From NCBI GenBank assembly GCA_022764505.1, contig JALEQJ010000045.1, positions 1 to 47,156 of the forward strand: 47,156 bases of DNA. The letters run 5' to 3'. This stretch comes from Phocaeicola sp. (GTDB lineage Bacteria; Bacteroidota; Bacteroidia; Bacteroidales; Bacteroidaceae). The position numbers were made by a program, and so were the translations under genes. The number at the start of each line of letters is the position of its first letter. The first letter of the stretch is position 1. A model generated the notes under the pieces. The model was not told the origin of the DNA. It worked only from the letters and a program-made list of their open reading frames with translations, and did not search any database. Shown here piece after piece: positions 16,685-26,600 of the stretch.

Positions 16685-18889
16685 TTAGTATCTTACATAA
16701 AGCGTGTAGTCTTCAACTTCTCCAACTTCAAAACGATCGCAAGCATCGGGATAACCTCCTTGCTTCATTGCAACACGCATACGATAGTTGCCTTTTGCTA
16801 CACCACGTGGTACGGTAAATCGACCATAAATAGATTTGTCATCTACTTTTTGAAGTACCAGTTCTGAACTGTCAAACTCGTAGTCATTATTTAAGTCTAT
16901 CCAGATACGCCAATAGCAATCTCCTTCTTGACCATCATTACTTAAAGTATAACGTAAACTGTAACCGGAATATCCCTTTACAATTTTACTGGTGAAATCG
17001 GCATAACCGATAGATGTATATGTAGAATAATTCTCTACATCACCAAGTTCTACGAAACGAATGTATGCAGTGGAGGGACTTGTAGACCCGCTCTTGCAGT
17101 AATTGGTAGGATTTGGTTTGGGAGTAGGTTCCGGCTTAGGCTCCGGTTTAGGAGTTGGCTCCGGCTCCGGTTTGGGAGTAGGTTCCGGTTCCGGCTTAGG
17201 TTCCGGTTTGGGTGTTGGCTTTACTTTATCTGAAACATAAATGTCATAATCTTCCACTTCACCGGAAGTAAAACTTCCAACAGCCTTGGCGTAACCTTCC
17301 CAACTCATACAAACACGCATACGTGTCTTCTCACGAGTTGCATTTTCCGGCACGGTGAAACGACGTTTTAAGCTATTTCTGTCTGTTGTAAGACCATAGC
17401 CTACCATTTCATTACTTTCAAATTTCTTATTGCCATTGAAGTCAATCCATGCAGTCCAATATTCTGTATATACAGTTCCTGTAAAGCCGGGAGTAAGAGT
17501 GAGATCATAACTTGCACCGGGAGCCAATATCATAGGGTTTTGGGTATAGTGCATATATCCTGTACCGGTACTACCTGTTATGTTACTTACATCGCCTATT
17601 TGTACATTCTTGATAAATGTAGTAGCACAGCGTTGTCCCCATGCTTTACCATAATCTGTAGGGTTTGGTTCTGGATCCGGGTTTGGATTAGGGTTAGGAT
17701 TAACACCAGCAGGAGGAGCAAAGTTAATAACGATAGATTGATTATTGTTATAACCACCGGCTCCACCACCTGTTCCTAAAGAACCCGGATTGAGTGCATA
17801 AAGCAAGAAGTAGTTGTCAGACATACCTCCCCAACCCCAATTGAAGTGGAAGTAGTTGTTGTAGGTGTAACCATCGCAAACGAAAGAGTGAGCACCGCCT
17901 GTACCTCCACCACAGTATTGCACCGGGCGTCCGGCATTGAGTTCGCGCTTTACAAGAGCAACCCAGTCATTGTAAGTATAATCTGAGCGTTCTGCATTTT
18001 GTACGGTTGAAGGGTATTTGTAATATGTTTTCAAAGCCTTAGGTACGTATTGTTGCCATGTACCACTACCGGATGTGCTGAAGTTCATATTAAGTGCTAC
18101 TGCAACACCATAGCAGAAAAGTGCCACCTCTTTATTATGTTGTCTAAGTGGTGCTGCTGGCATTGCGTCCCAATCAATCTCATAGTCATAATCAAAAGAC
18201 AATGTACCATAAGCAGAGTAGTAGCTGTGATATCCTGTACTGCGTTTGGGGTACTTATAGTAACGCATAATCTGCGCTGTTGCTGTAGCAACACAGCCTA
18301 CAGGCGTGTTCTTGGGGCAATAATAGTTGTAGTAAGGGCGTTGATTCCACTTTATATTACCTAGCAAAGGTTCAACAATAGCACCGGCACGAGTTGGAAC
18401 AGGTGCTAAGTGAGCTTCACGCATATTTTCTATTTCGGCAGAAGGTTTAATATTCTTGTTGGCGAATTTAACTTGTGATGCCAGCTCGCCAAGCATATAT
18501 TGGACGCCATCGGGAATTTCTTTTGTAATGAAAGGTGAATCAAAAGAGAAGCCAAGGACAGGGTAAGTAACTTTTGAGCCGGACACTACCACGAATGCCG
18601 AAGAGTCAAGGTTGATAACATAGTATGAAGGGTGTGAGTCTCCTCCTGCACGGGTGCCGGTCATAGCATCGGTCATAACAACTTTCAGCTCCCCACTACC
18701 TGCTGCACGTGTGATGGCGGCATCGGTTCCGTTGCTCTTAATGAAGCGTTTGGCTATTTCAATAGCTTCTTCCTGGCTGATGTAAACATTCTCATCAGTA
18801 CTGGGGACGGGTGTTTCCACTTGATCCGTACATGAGAATAAGCATATCATTCCAAAGAGAGCAAATACTGCTTTGAATATTTTTCTCAT
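16685..18889 (-). CDS. C10 (streptopain-family) cysteine protease lipoprotein with two GEVED domains
   Basis: 734 residues from ATG at 18889 (MRKIFKAVFALFGMICLFSC, lipid Cys20); the frame extends four codons to a GTG, which is less likely. Residues ~35-165 form a Spi/propeptide-like domain (ISQEEAIEIAKRFI, VVVSGSKVTYPVLGFS). The mature protease carries catalytic Cys199 in TPVGCVATATAQIMRYYKYP and His334 in GGAHSFVCDGY, then NWGWGG. Two GEVED-type beta domains (TSGEVEDYDIYV, FEVGEVEDYTLYV) follow, joined by a Pro/Lys/Glu-rich linker at ~557-593. The architecture recalls PrtT/interpain/Bfp proteases of oral and gut Bacteroidales. It lies just downstream of the cytolysin-like gene, separated by a strong hairpin and with no obvious promoter of its own. 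All key residues are present. Confidence 0.9.
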   Translation of the reverse strand: MRKIFKAVFALFGMICLFSCTDQVETPVPSTDENVYISQEEAIEIAKRFIKSNGTDAAITRAAGSGELKVVMTDAMTGTRAGGDSHPSYYVINLDSSAFVVVSGSKVTYPVLGFSFDSPFITKEIPDGVQYMLGELASQVKFANKNIKPSAEIENMREAHLAPVPTRAGAIVEPLLGNIKWNQRPYYNYYCPKNTPVGCVATATAQIMRYYKYPKRSTGYHSYYSAYGTLSFDYDYEIDWDAMPAAPLRQHNKEVALFCYGVAVALNMNFSTSGSGTWQQYVPKALKTYYKYPSTVQNAERSDYTYNDWVALVKRELNAGRPVQYCGGGTGGAHSFVCDGYTYNNYFHFNWGWGGMSDNYFLLYALNPGSLGTGGGAGGYNNNQSIVINFAPPAGVNPNPNPNPDPEPNPTDYGKAWGQRCATTFIKNVQIGDVSNITGSTGTGYMHYTQNPMILAPGASYDLTLTPGFTGTVYTEYWTAWIDFNGNKKFESNEMVGYGLTTDRNSLKRRFTVPENATREKTRMRVCMSWEGYAKAVGSFTSGEVEDYDIYVSDKVKPTPKPEPKPEPEPTPKPEPEPTPKPEPKPEPTPKPNPTNYCKSGSTSPSTAYIRFVELGDVENYSTYTSIGYADFTSKIVKGYSGYSLRYTLSNDGQEGDCYWRIWIDLNNDYEFDSSELVLQKVDDKSIYGRFTVPRGVAKGNYRMRVAMKQGGYPDACDRFEVGEVEDYTLYVRY
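17111..17219 (-). repeat. In-gene repeat encoding a Pro-Lys/Glu linker
   Basis: About 109 bp of degenerate 6-bp and 18-bp repeats coding alternating PKPEP/PEPTP units between the two GEVED domains of the C10 protease. Copy number can plausibly vary in-frame. A shorter PNPNPDPEP linker sits before the first GEVED domain (about 17650-17705). Confidence 0.7.
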
Positions 18890-18938
18890 TGTTTTATTCA
18901 CTGTAAATAAGTTAAGGTTGGAAAATAGAATTTCTCAT

Positions 18939-18988
18939 AAAAACAGAAAGATTCTGTTACAACAGAGTAATGTCGTAACAGAATCTTT
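18939..18988 (-). terminator. Strong hairpin between the cytolysin-like and C10 protease genes
   Basis: A 14-bp perfect stem, AAAGATTCTGTTAC with GTAACAGAATCTTT (18947-18960 with 18975-18988), followed on the minus strand by CTGTTTTTATG. It starts 9 nt after the cytolysin-like stop and ends ~50 nt before the C10 ATG. No TAnnTTTG box is visible in that gap, so the hairpin may act as a partial terminator that lowers C10 expression. Confidence 0.8.
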
Positions 18989-18996
18989 TCTATAAG

Positions 18997-20640
18997 TTAT
19001 TTCTTAAAATAAACGCTAGATATATTGAATTGTACTTCAACATTTACACCATCGCCATTGCCTATTACAGAGAACTTAGACTCACCGCTTTTTTGCATAG
19101 CAAGGAGTTCTGAAATAGAAAATTCTTGGTATGTTTCGCCATAATCCTTGTCATTGCGAGCTATGATACGTGCATCGTAATCGCGCATATGAGTATAGAT
19201 TCTTACACGATTTTGGAGGAAGTCTGCAAATGATTCTTCTGCTTTTTTCTTCACTGTGAGGACGCATTTTTGTCCATTAACTTGTGTAAAGTTACCACCT
19301 TTTCTTACATTGATATAGCTACGACGACCGATATTGAAGATGTCAGTAAGTTTTTCACCATTGTATGTAGCCCATGCTGTTCCATACATTTCAAATTCTT
19401 TACCATATTCGCGTAGACGGTTTCCTTCTGTTCCTTTGAGACCTGTAAGAGCTATTTCGAGGTTCATTTCCTTAAATTCTGGAACAAAAGAGCGACTTAC
19501 TACGTCATATTCACCTCTTGATACTACACGGCAGATGGAATTATCCTTAGCATAACGCAAAGAGAAGCTGATAGGAGTAAGTTCTTGCATTGCAATATCG
19601 GCAGTCATATATTCCTTGAATCCAGCCCAGCCATCGGTAAGAGCTAAGTTCTGACGGTTTGCACCACCACCAATAATAGTGATGTTGATCTTGCTGTCAT
19701 CAAGCACTTTCTTATATTGAGTTTCAAGGTCAATGTTGAGTTCTATAGCTTTCACAGCACAGTTGAGAGCCGCGCGTACTTCGGTAAGAGAGTGCTTTGT
19801 ATCAACGCTCATAAATATCATACGACCGTATGTAAGGTTGCTTACATAAACCGGTTGATATTGATCTATATAGTATGGATTGATAGCTGCAAAGATAGTT
19901 GCTGTTTTAGGGAAGTCTGTAGTAACTGTGTATTGCTTTTGGATAAATTTAGCAAGGATATGGTTTTGATCTTTTTCAAAATCAAAGCCAAGATTAGCGG
20001 CAACATCTACGTATTTATGTTTGAATGTTGCACCGATTTTTGCCATAGCTTCTTCCTTAGATGTAACAGATTCTACGCTGTGCATAGATGTTACTGTGTT
20101 TGGCTGATAATTTAATTTAGCCCACTCGTTGAAAGCTTCACGATAGTCGCTCATACGTGGGTTATAAATGGTTTTTTTGATGCTTGCGGGAGAAGTTCCT
20201 GCATCTACTACCTTACTTATAGAGAAAGTAATGTCTCCCACTTCTGCTTCTGTCAGTGCAGCATAAGTGCCATCTTCTACAGAGCTACCTTGCAGAACGC
20301 AACCGGGGTAAAGAATTTCAGCATTAGGATCAAGTATGATTGTCTCATCAAACATTTGTGAAGCTTTGTAATGCTTCTTTGTTATAACCCAATGTCCGGG
20401 TACTCCTTCATTATAACCGGGCACCTGTTCTGTCGTAACGTCGTATGCATCTGGAGATGCACCACTTCTTGAAAGAGGAGCTCCGGGAGTTTTAAGACTG
20501 CCGAGATAAGCTTGTATTTCTGCTTGATCTCTAATAATGCCTTTTTGTCGTTCTACACCAACAGGTTCATCTAAATTAGAACAACTGTTTAGTCCTAAGA
20601 GTGCTGTTGCTGTAAGTAAGCAAAGAAGTTTTTTGTTCAT
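18997..20640 (-). CDS. Cholesterol-dependent-cytolysin-like (thiol-activated cytolysin family) pore-forming lipoprotein
   Basis: 547 residues from ATG 20640 (MNKKLLCLLTATALLGLNSC, lipid Cys20); an ATG eight codons upstream is open but would spoil the signal. The CDC core is recognisable: NAEILYPGCVLQGSSVEDG (compare 'YPGALL'), YVSNLTYGRMIFMSVDTKHS (compare 'YGRxxYxKxET'), INITIIGGGANRQ, the DGWAGFKEYM helix and TPISFSLRYAKDN (compare 'PISYTxxxLKDN'). The C-terminal domain-4 region lacks the Trp-rich undecapeptide (ECTGLAWEWWR) used for cholesterol recognition; the only Trp there is in YGTAWATYNG. This fits the Bacteroidota CDC-like (CDCL) proteins rather than Gram-positive toxins. It is probably a surface-tethered pore former. 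Targets (bacterial competitor or host) cannot be told from the sequence. No second CDCL subunit is in the window. Confidence 0.85.
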   Translation of the reverse strand: MNKKLLCLLTATALLGLNSCSNLDEPVGVERQKGIIRDQAEIQAYLGSLKTPGAPLSRSGASPDAYDVTTEQVPGYNEGVPGHWVITKKHYKASQMFDETIILDPNAEILYPGCVLQGSSVEDGTYAALTEAEVGDITFSISKVVDAGTSPASIKKTIYNPRMSDYREAFNEWAKLNYQPNTVTSMHSVESVTSKEEAMAKIGATFKHKYVDVAANLGFDFEKDQNHILAKFIQKQYTVTTDFPKTATIFAAINPYYIDQYQPVYVSNLTYGRMIFMSVDTKHSLTEVRAALNCAVKAIELNIDLETQYKKVLDDSKINITIIGGGANRQNLALTDGWAGFKEYMTADIAMQELTPISFSLRYAKDNSICRVVSRGEYDVVSRSFVPEFKEMNLEIALTGLKGTEGNRLREYGKEFEMYGTAWATYNGEKLTDIFNIGRRSYINVRKGGNFTQVNGQKCVLTVKKKAEESFADFLQNRVRIYTHMRDYDARIIARNDKDYGETYQEFSISELLAMQKSGESKFSVIGNGDGVNVEVQFNISSVYFKK

Positions 20641-20777
20641 AATATGATATTTTTTGTTAAACATGTAATAAATATGATTGTTTTTCTTTTGTTCAATGAG
20701 CGTGTGAAAGGTCTTGTGTTATTTGTATATTTTTTCTTTCTGATGAAATTTATTGTGTCTTTTGGTCTTTTCGGTTC

Positions 20778-20809
20778 CAAAGTTGAAAAAAAAATAACAC
20801 TAAAGCAAA
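20778..20809 (-). promoter_or_regulatory. Promoter of the cytolysin-like gene
   Basis: TTTG-N20-CAACTTTG on the minus strand (one mismatch to TAnnTTTG at the first base), giving a leader of roughly 130 nt before ATG 20640. Confidence 0.55.
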
Positions 20810-21350
20810 AAACCGACATTTTTTTTCGCAATGAATTTTTCTACTATTCTTAAAATTTTCAAAATATTTATTCGTGGTTATGCACTTGTTTCTGGAGTGA
20901 GCAAATAGCTCGAAAGGACGTTATGGCAGTTTTTTTGAGCTATTTTTATTGTATTTAATGAAATATAGAATAAAAAGAATAAAGAAAACTCTCTATTAAA
21001 AGAGAAAGTTGTATGTGTTTTTGTCTACTTATAAAATGATTTTTTTCTGATGAGCTATCCCAAAAATCAAGAAGTGTATAGGATATTCGTAACGGCTTCT
21101 TCTCTATCTTTATTTCGTACTATGAAATATATAGACTTCCATCGCGGTTTATATAAACTATGGTGGAAGTTTATATAAACTTCGGTACGGAATGGAAGTT
21201 CCGGTTTTTGGTGAGAAGAATGAGCCGAATAAAATTCTATTTAATAGCCTGCCGCTTGTTCTTTATCAGCTGAATTTTCTTTTGTGTTTTGTTGTTTTAG
21301 TATAGTTTTCCTATTTTGTGTTATATGTATAGAATGAAACTCTGTGTTAT
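20810..21350. other. Intergenic region between the cytolysin-like gene and metY
   Basis: No credible gene is seen on either strand in this AT-rich stretch. It holds a weak hairpin AATAGCTC / GAGCTATT (20904-20911 with 20937-20944) followed on the plus strand by TTTATT, and the palindromic repeat array described at 21136-21204. I looked for a SAM, cobalamin or T-box type leader for the methionine operon and found none. Confidence 0.5.
21136..21204. repeat. Palindromic repeat array A (two cores, 22-bp period)
   Basis: GTTTATATAAAC occurs at 21147-21158 and 21169-21180, exactly 22 bp apart. The second copy is nested in an 18-bp perfect palindrome GAAGTTTATATAAACTTC (21166-21183). CTTCCA (21136) and TGGAAG (21164) make the first copy a larger imperfect palindrome. 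On the reverse strand the array is headed by ATTCCGTACC, the same head as array B at 39356. Confidence 0.85.
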
Positions 21351-21358
21351 TACTTTTG
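21351..21358 (+). promoter_or_regulatory. -7 promoter box of metY-metF-metH
   Basis: TACTTTTG matches TAnnTTTG. The predicted transcript start near 21365 gives a ~53-nt leader, too short for a riboswitch. No -33 TTTG is seen at 19-21 bp. Confidence 0.5.
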
Positions 21359-21417
21359 TTGTAGCAAAAAGATTGAATAAATCAGAGTATTATAAGTACA
21401 ACTAACAAGGAAAAGAT

Positions 21418-22704
21418 ATGGCAAAGAATAATTTTCGTTTTGAGACTTTACAGTTACACGTAGGACAAGAACAGGCAGATTCTGCTACAGATGCACGTGC
21501 AGTGCCCATTTACCAGACTTCTTCTTATGTCTTTCCCAATGCCGCTTCTGCGGCTGCCCGTTTCAGCCTTACAGAGCCGGGCAATATCTATGGCAGGCTT
21601 ACCAATCCTACACAAAGTGTATTGGAAGAACGTGTTGCGGCATTGGAAGGAGGTGCGGCTGCTTTGGCTTTGGCATCGGGAGCAGCGGCAGTAACTTATG
21701 CCATACAAAACATTACATGTGCAGGAGATCACATAGTAGCAGCGCAGACTATTTATGGAGGTACGTACAATCTATTGGCACATACGCTTCCTATTTATGG
21801 GGTGCATACTACTTTCGTAGACCCTTCAGACTTATTGCATTTTGAGGAGGCAATCCAAGAGAATACCAAAGCTATTTTTATAGAAACATTCGGTAATCCT
21901 AATTGTAATGTTACAGATATTAAGGCAGTGGCAGATATAGCGCATAAGTATGGCTTACCCCTCATCATAGACAATACTTTCGGTACGCCTTATCTCATAC
22001 GACCTATAGAATATGGAGCAGACATCGTGATACACTCGGCTACGAAGTTTTTGGGCGGACATGGTACTTCTTTGGGAGGAATAATTGTAGATGCAGGAAA
22101 ATTCGATTGGGCAGCATCGGATAAGTTTCCGCAATTTACAGAGCCGGAACCCGGTTATCACGGTCTGAAGTTTGTAGATATAGTAGGGAATTTGGCTTAT
22201 ATCGTGCGTATTCGTACAGTTTTGCTCAGAGATACGGGTGCTGCTATCAGTCCGTTCAATGCTTTCTTGTTATTGCAAGGTGTGGAAACACTCTCGTTGC
22301 GTGTGGAAAGGCACGTAGAGAATGCGCTGAAGGTAGTGGCATTCTTGAAACATCACCCCAAAGTAAAAAAAGTAAATCACCCATCTTTGCCGGAACATTC
22401 GGACCACGCTCTCTATGAAAGATATTTTCCTCAAGGTGCAGGTTCTATCTTTACCTTTGAGATAAAAGGAGGAACTCAGGAGGCGCACCGTTTTATAGAC
22501 CACTTGAAAGTATTCTCTCTCTTGGCGAATGTCGCAGATGCAAAGTCTCTTGTCATTCACCCTGCTACTACTACGCATTCCCAGCTGACAGAAACGGAGC
22601 TTAAAGAGCAAGGTATTTATGCAGGTACCATTCGTCTGTCCATAGGTTTGGAGCATATAGATGATATATTGGAAGATTTGGCTGCGGCATTGGACGTAGT
22701 GTAA
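21418..22704 (+). CDS. metY: O-acetylhomoserine sulfhydrylase (PLP enzyme)
   Basis: 428 residues, the normal length for the O-acetylhomoserine/O-acetylserine sulfhydrylase branch of the Cys/Met-metabolism PLP family. It makes homocysteine from O-acetylhomoserine and sulfide. PLP-binding Lys is in VIHSATKFLGGHG; N-terminal ETLQLHVGQE, YGRLTNPTQSVLEERVAALEGG and DNTFGTPYLIRP are typical. First gene of a methionine operon: its stop codon overlaps the metF ATG (TAATG). Homocysteine made here is the substrate for the MetH encoded two genes downstream. An alternative role as methionine gamma-lyase is less likely given the neighbours. Confidence 0.93.
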   Translation: MAKNNFRFETLQLHVGQEQADSATDARAVPIYQTSSYVFPNAASAAARFSLTEPGNIYGRLTNPTQSVLEERVAALEGGAAALALASGAAAVTYAIQNITCAGDHIVAAQTIYGGTYNLLAHTLPIYGVHTTFVDPSDLLHFEEAIQENTKAIFIETFGNPNCNVTDIKAVADIAHKYGLPLIIDNTFGTPYLIRPIEYGADIVIHSATKFLGGHGTSLGGIIVDAGKFDWAASDKFPQFTEPEPGYHGLKFVDIVGNLAYIVRIRTVLLRDTGAAISPFNAFLLLQGVETLSLRVERHVENALKVVAFLKHHPKVKKVNHPSLPEHSDHALYERYFPQGAGSIFTFEIKGGTQEAHRFIDHLKVFSLLANVADAKSLVIHPATTTHSQLTETELKEQGIYAGTIRLSIGLEHIDDILEDLAAALDVV

Positions 22705-23588
22705 TGATAGAGAATACGATGAAAATAAGCGAGATACTACAGCAAGACAAGGTCAATCTTTCTTTTGAATTTTTCCCTCCCAAGAAGGATATGCCTTTTG
22801 ATTCAGTGCAGGAAGCTACGGAAATAGTTTCCAAACTCAATCCTGCTTTTTTTTCCATTACTTACGGAGCGGCAGGAGGAGCTACTCACAATACGGTGAA
22901 AGTGGCTACGGAAGTGCAAAGAAATTTAGGAGTAACAGCTTTGGCACATCTTACGGGGAAAACGCTCTCTCGGGAGGAAGTAGGAGATATACTGTCCTCA
23001 CTGACAGAGGACGGTATCCAAAATATCTTAGCTATCAGGGGAGATTTGTTTCCGGAACGTGCGCATTTATTCAAGGAAGATTTTTTGCACGCCAGTGATC
23101 TCATTCGTTTCATTAAGGAGCAAGGGGATTTTTGTGTAGGTGCCGCTTGCTATCCGGAAGGACACGTAGAAAGTGAAGACAAGAGAGAGGATATTCGGCA
23201 TTTGAAGCTCAAGCAAGAGGCTGGAGCCGACTTCTTAACCACTCAAATGTTCTTTGACAATAATATATTCTACAATTTTATGTACAGACTGAGAGATGCC
23301 GGCGTAACTATTCCTATCATTGCAGGTATTATGCCCATTTCTGCTTATCATCAAATAAAGACGATAGAAAAATTATCGGGAGGAACTTATCCGGCTCCTT
23401 TTATTGCTATAGCAGACAAGTTTAAGCATCACCCTGTAGCTTTTGAGACAGCTATGCTCCATTATACTTGTCATCAAATTATAGATCTGGTAGCCAATGG
23501 TGTGAATAATATACATATATATACAATGAATAAAGGAGATACAGCTCGCAAGATAATGAACTACTTGGGAGAGATTTTGACGGCTTAA
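22704..23588 (+). CDS. metF: 5,10-methylenetetrahydrofolate reductase
   Basis: 294 residues, close to E. coli MetF (296). Reduces methylene-THF to methyl-THF, the methyl donor for MetH. Signatures: LSFEFFPPKKDM, FSITYGAAGGATHNT, QNILAIRGD, CYPEGHVES and GADFLTTQMFFDN. The first ATG overlaps the metY stop by one base; a second in-frame ATG five codons on (MKISEIL) is an alternative start. Sits between metY and metH, 30 bp before the latter, making a complete homocysteine-to-methionine module. Confidence 0.95.
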   Translation: MIENTMKISEILQQDKVNLSFEFFPPKKDMPFDSVQEATEIVSKLNPAFFSITYGAAGGATHNTVKVATEVQRNLGVTALAHLTGKTLSREEVGDILSSLTEDGIQNILAIRGDLFPERAHLFKEDFLHASDLIRFIKEQGDFCVGAACYPEGHVESEDKREDIRHLKLKQEAGADFLTTQMFFDNNIFYNFMYRLRDAGVTIPIIAGIMPISAYHQIKTIEKLSGGTYPAPFIAIADKFKHHPVAFETAMLHYTCHQIIDLVANGVNNIHIYTMNKGDTARKIMNYLGEILTA

Positions 23589-23618
23589 TTCTCTATCCTT
23601 TATATATAAAACTGCGCA

Positions 23619-26600
23619 ATGAAGATACAAGCGTTATTGAAAGAGAGAATACTTCTCTTGGACGGTGCTATGGGTACTATGATACAGAGATATGGACTGA
23701 AGGAGGAAGACTATAGAGGTGCTCGTTTTGCAGATGTGGCACATTTGCAAAAGGGGAACAATGATCTTTTGTCTCTTACTCAGCCACATATCATAGAAGA
23801 AATACATCGTGCTTATTTGGAAGCCGGAGCAGATATTATAGAAACCAATACGTTCAATGCTACACGTATTTCTATGGCGGATTATGGTATGGAAACGCAG
23901 GTGGCAGAGATAAACAAAGTAGCAGCTCAAATAGCCAAACGAGCAGCACAATCCTTTACCGATAAAAATCCTCATAAACCACGTTTTGTAGCCGGTTCCA
24001 TTGGACCTACCAATAAAACGGCTTCTATGAGTCCCGATGTGTCTTCTCCTATGTATCGCGCTGTAACTTTCGATGACTTAAAATGTGCTTATATAGAACA
24101 AATCACTGCTTTGATAGAGGGAGGCGTAGACTTATTGCTTATAGAAACCATATTTGATACACTCAATGCGAAGGCGGCTATATTCGCCGCAGAAGAGGTC
24201 TTCAGTGCTATAGGTAGGAAATTGCCTGTGATGCTTTCCGTTACAGTAACAGATAAGGCTGGACGTACTCTCTCCGGGCAGACGCTTTCTGCTTTTCTTA
24301 CTTCTGTGAGGCATACAGATCTGATGGCTGTGGGCTTAAACTGCTCTTTCGGTGCGGCAGATCTGAAACCTTATCTCAAAGAACTTTCCCGTATAGCTCC
24401 TTACTATGTGAGTGTATATCCCAATGCGGGTTTGCCAAACGCACTGGGAACATACGATGAAACACCGGAAAGTATGGCAACTCAAGTGCGTGAATTTGTA
24501 GAGGAAGGGTGGGTCAATATCTTGGGAGGCTGCTGTGGGACTACACCGGCACATATTGAGGCTTTGTCTGCACTCATAGAAGGAGTTTCTCCACGTGTAC
24601 CTGCTGTTTCTTCACGTTTATTGCGTCTTTCGGGTTTGGAACAATTGGAGGTAAGCCCTGCTATCAATTTCGTGAATATAGGAGAACGTTGCAATGTAGC
24701 CGGCTCACGCAAGTTTCTTCGTCTTATCAAGGAGGAGAAATATGAAGAAGCATTGGAAATAGCACGTAAACAGGTAGAAGATGGTGCGCAGGTCTTGGAT
24801 ATAAATATGGACGATGGCTTGTTAGATGGAGAAAGAGAGATGACCCGCTTTTTGAATCTGCTTGCCTCAGAACCGGATATAGCCGGAGTACCTCTTATGA
24901 TAGATTCTTCCAAATGGTCTGTTATAGAAGCCGGATTGAAGTGTACACAAGGGAAAGCTATAGTGAATTCCATTTCTCTCAAAGAAGGAGAAACGGTTTT
25001 CTTGGCACACGCCCGGCAGATACGTAGATATGGAGCGGCTGTTGTTGTTATGGCTTTCGATGAGGAGGGACAAGCTACCACCTACGAGCGGAAAATAGCT
25101 ATTTGTGAACGAGCTTACCATTTACTCGTCAATCAAGGATTTCCTGCCGAAGACATTATTTTTGACCCCAATGTACTGACCATAGCTACAGGTATAGATG
25201 AGCATAAAAGATACGCTATAGATTTTATTCGTACCATCAAGTGGATAAAAACTCATCTTCCGTATGCTAAAGTCTCAGGAGGGGTGAGTAATCTTTCTTT
25301 TGCTTTTCGTGGCAATGACTATGTGAGAGAAGCTATGCACGCAGTATTTCTCTATTATGCTATAGCGGAAGGTATGGATATGGGGATCGTAAATCCATCG
25401 CAAACGATAACCTACGAAGATATAGCACCGGAATTGCTGAAAAAGATAGAAGATGTATTATTTGACCGTACGGACACTGCTACAGATGAATTGCTGGAGT
25501 ATGCTCGTGTAACTTGTTCCACCGCAAAAGAAGAGAGCGGTGTACAGAAAGAGATATGGAGAAACTGTACGGTAGAGGAACGTTTGAGCTATGCTTTGGT
25601 CAAAGGTATCTCTGAGTATTTGGAAGAAGATATAGCAGAGGCTTTGCGTAGCTATCCGAAAGGCATAGACGTAATAGATAAACCGCTGATGGCAGGTATG
25701 AATCGGGTAGGAGAGTTATTTGGGAGTGGGAAAATGTTTCTTCCTCAAGTGGTGAAGGCGGCTCGCACTATGAAAAAGGCGGTTACTATATTGGAGCCGA
25801 TACTGGAGGAAGAAAAAAAGGCATCTACCGGTAAAAAGGCAGGGAAAATAGTTATAGCTACCGTAAAAGGCGATGTACACGATATAGGAAAAAATATCGT
25901 GGGTATCATTTTGGCTTGCAATAATTACGAGGTAATAGACTTAGGAGTGATGGTATCTGCGGAAAAAATCATAGAAGCTATTCAAAGAGAACAGCCGGAC
26001 TTGGTAGGTTTAAGTGGTCTGATAACTCCTTCTTTGGAAGAAATGACTGTTGTAGCAAAAGAATTGGCAAAATCCGGACTTACTTTACCTTTATTGATAG
26101 GTGGAGCTACAACCTCTAAACTGCATACAGCCCTGAAAATAGCTCCTCAATACGAAACGGGAACTGTGGTGTATGTGAAAGATGCTTCGCAAATACCTGC
26201 TATAGCTGCAAAATTGCTTCATAAGCAAGATAGAGTTTCCTATATACAAAGTGTAAAAGAAGAATATGCCGCACTGAGAGCTGCCGTAGAGCAGAAAGAG
26301 AAACCTGCACTGCTTCCCCTTGTGGAAGCAAGAGAAAAGTCCTATCGGATAGCGTGGGAGCAATATACACCGGTTAAGCCCAAGACTATAGGTAGAAAAG
26401 TGTTGGAACACATCTCTATAGCAGAGATAGTTCCATTTATCAACTGGAAATTCTTCTTTCATACGTGGAGTCTATCTGCGAAATTTCATTCTGTAACGAA
26501 GATAGATCTCTCTTGTATGGGGTGTAAAAATTCGTGGTTGGCAATGTGGAAGGAAGGTGAACAAGAGCAAGCAGAAACGGCACTGAAACTTTGGGAAGAA

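Noticed and set aside
21359-21417. SAM or cobalamin riboswitch ahead of metY
   Set aside because: The leader is too short and has no recognisable conserved core.
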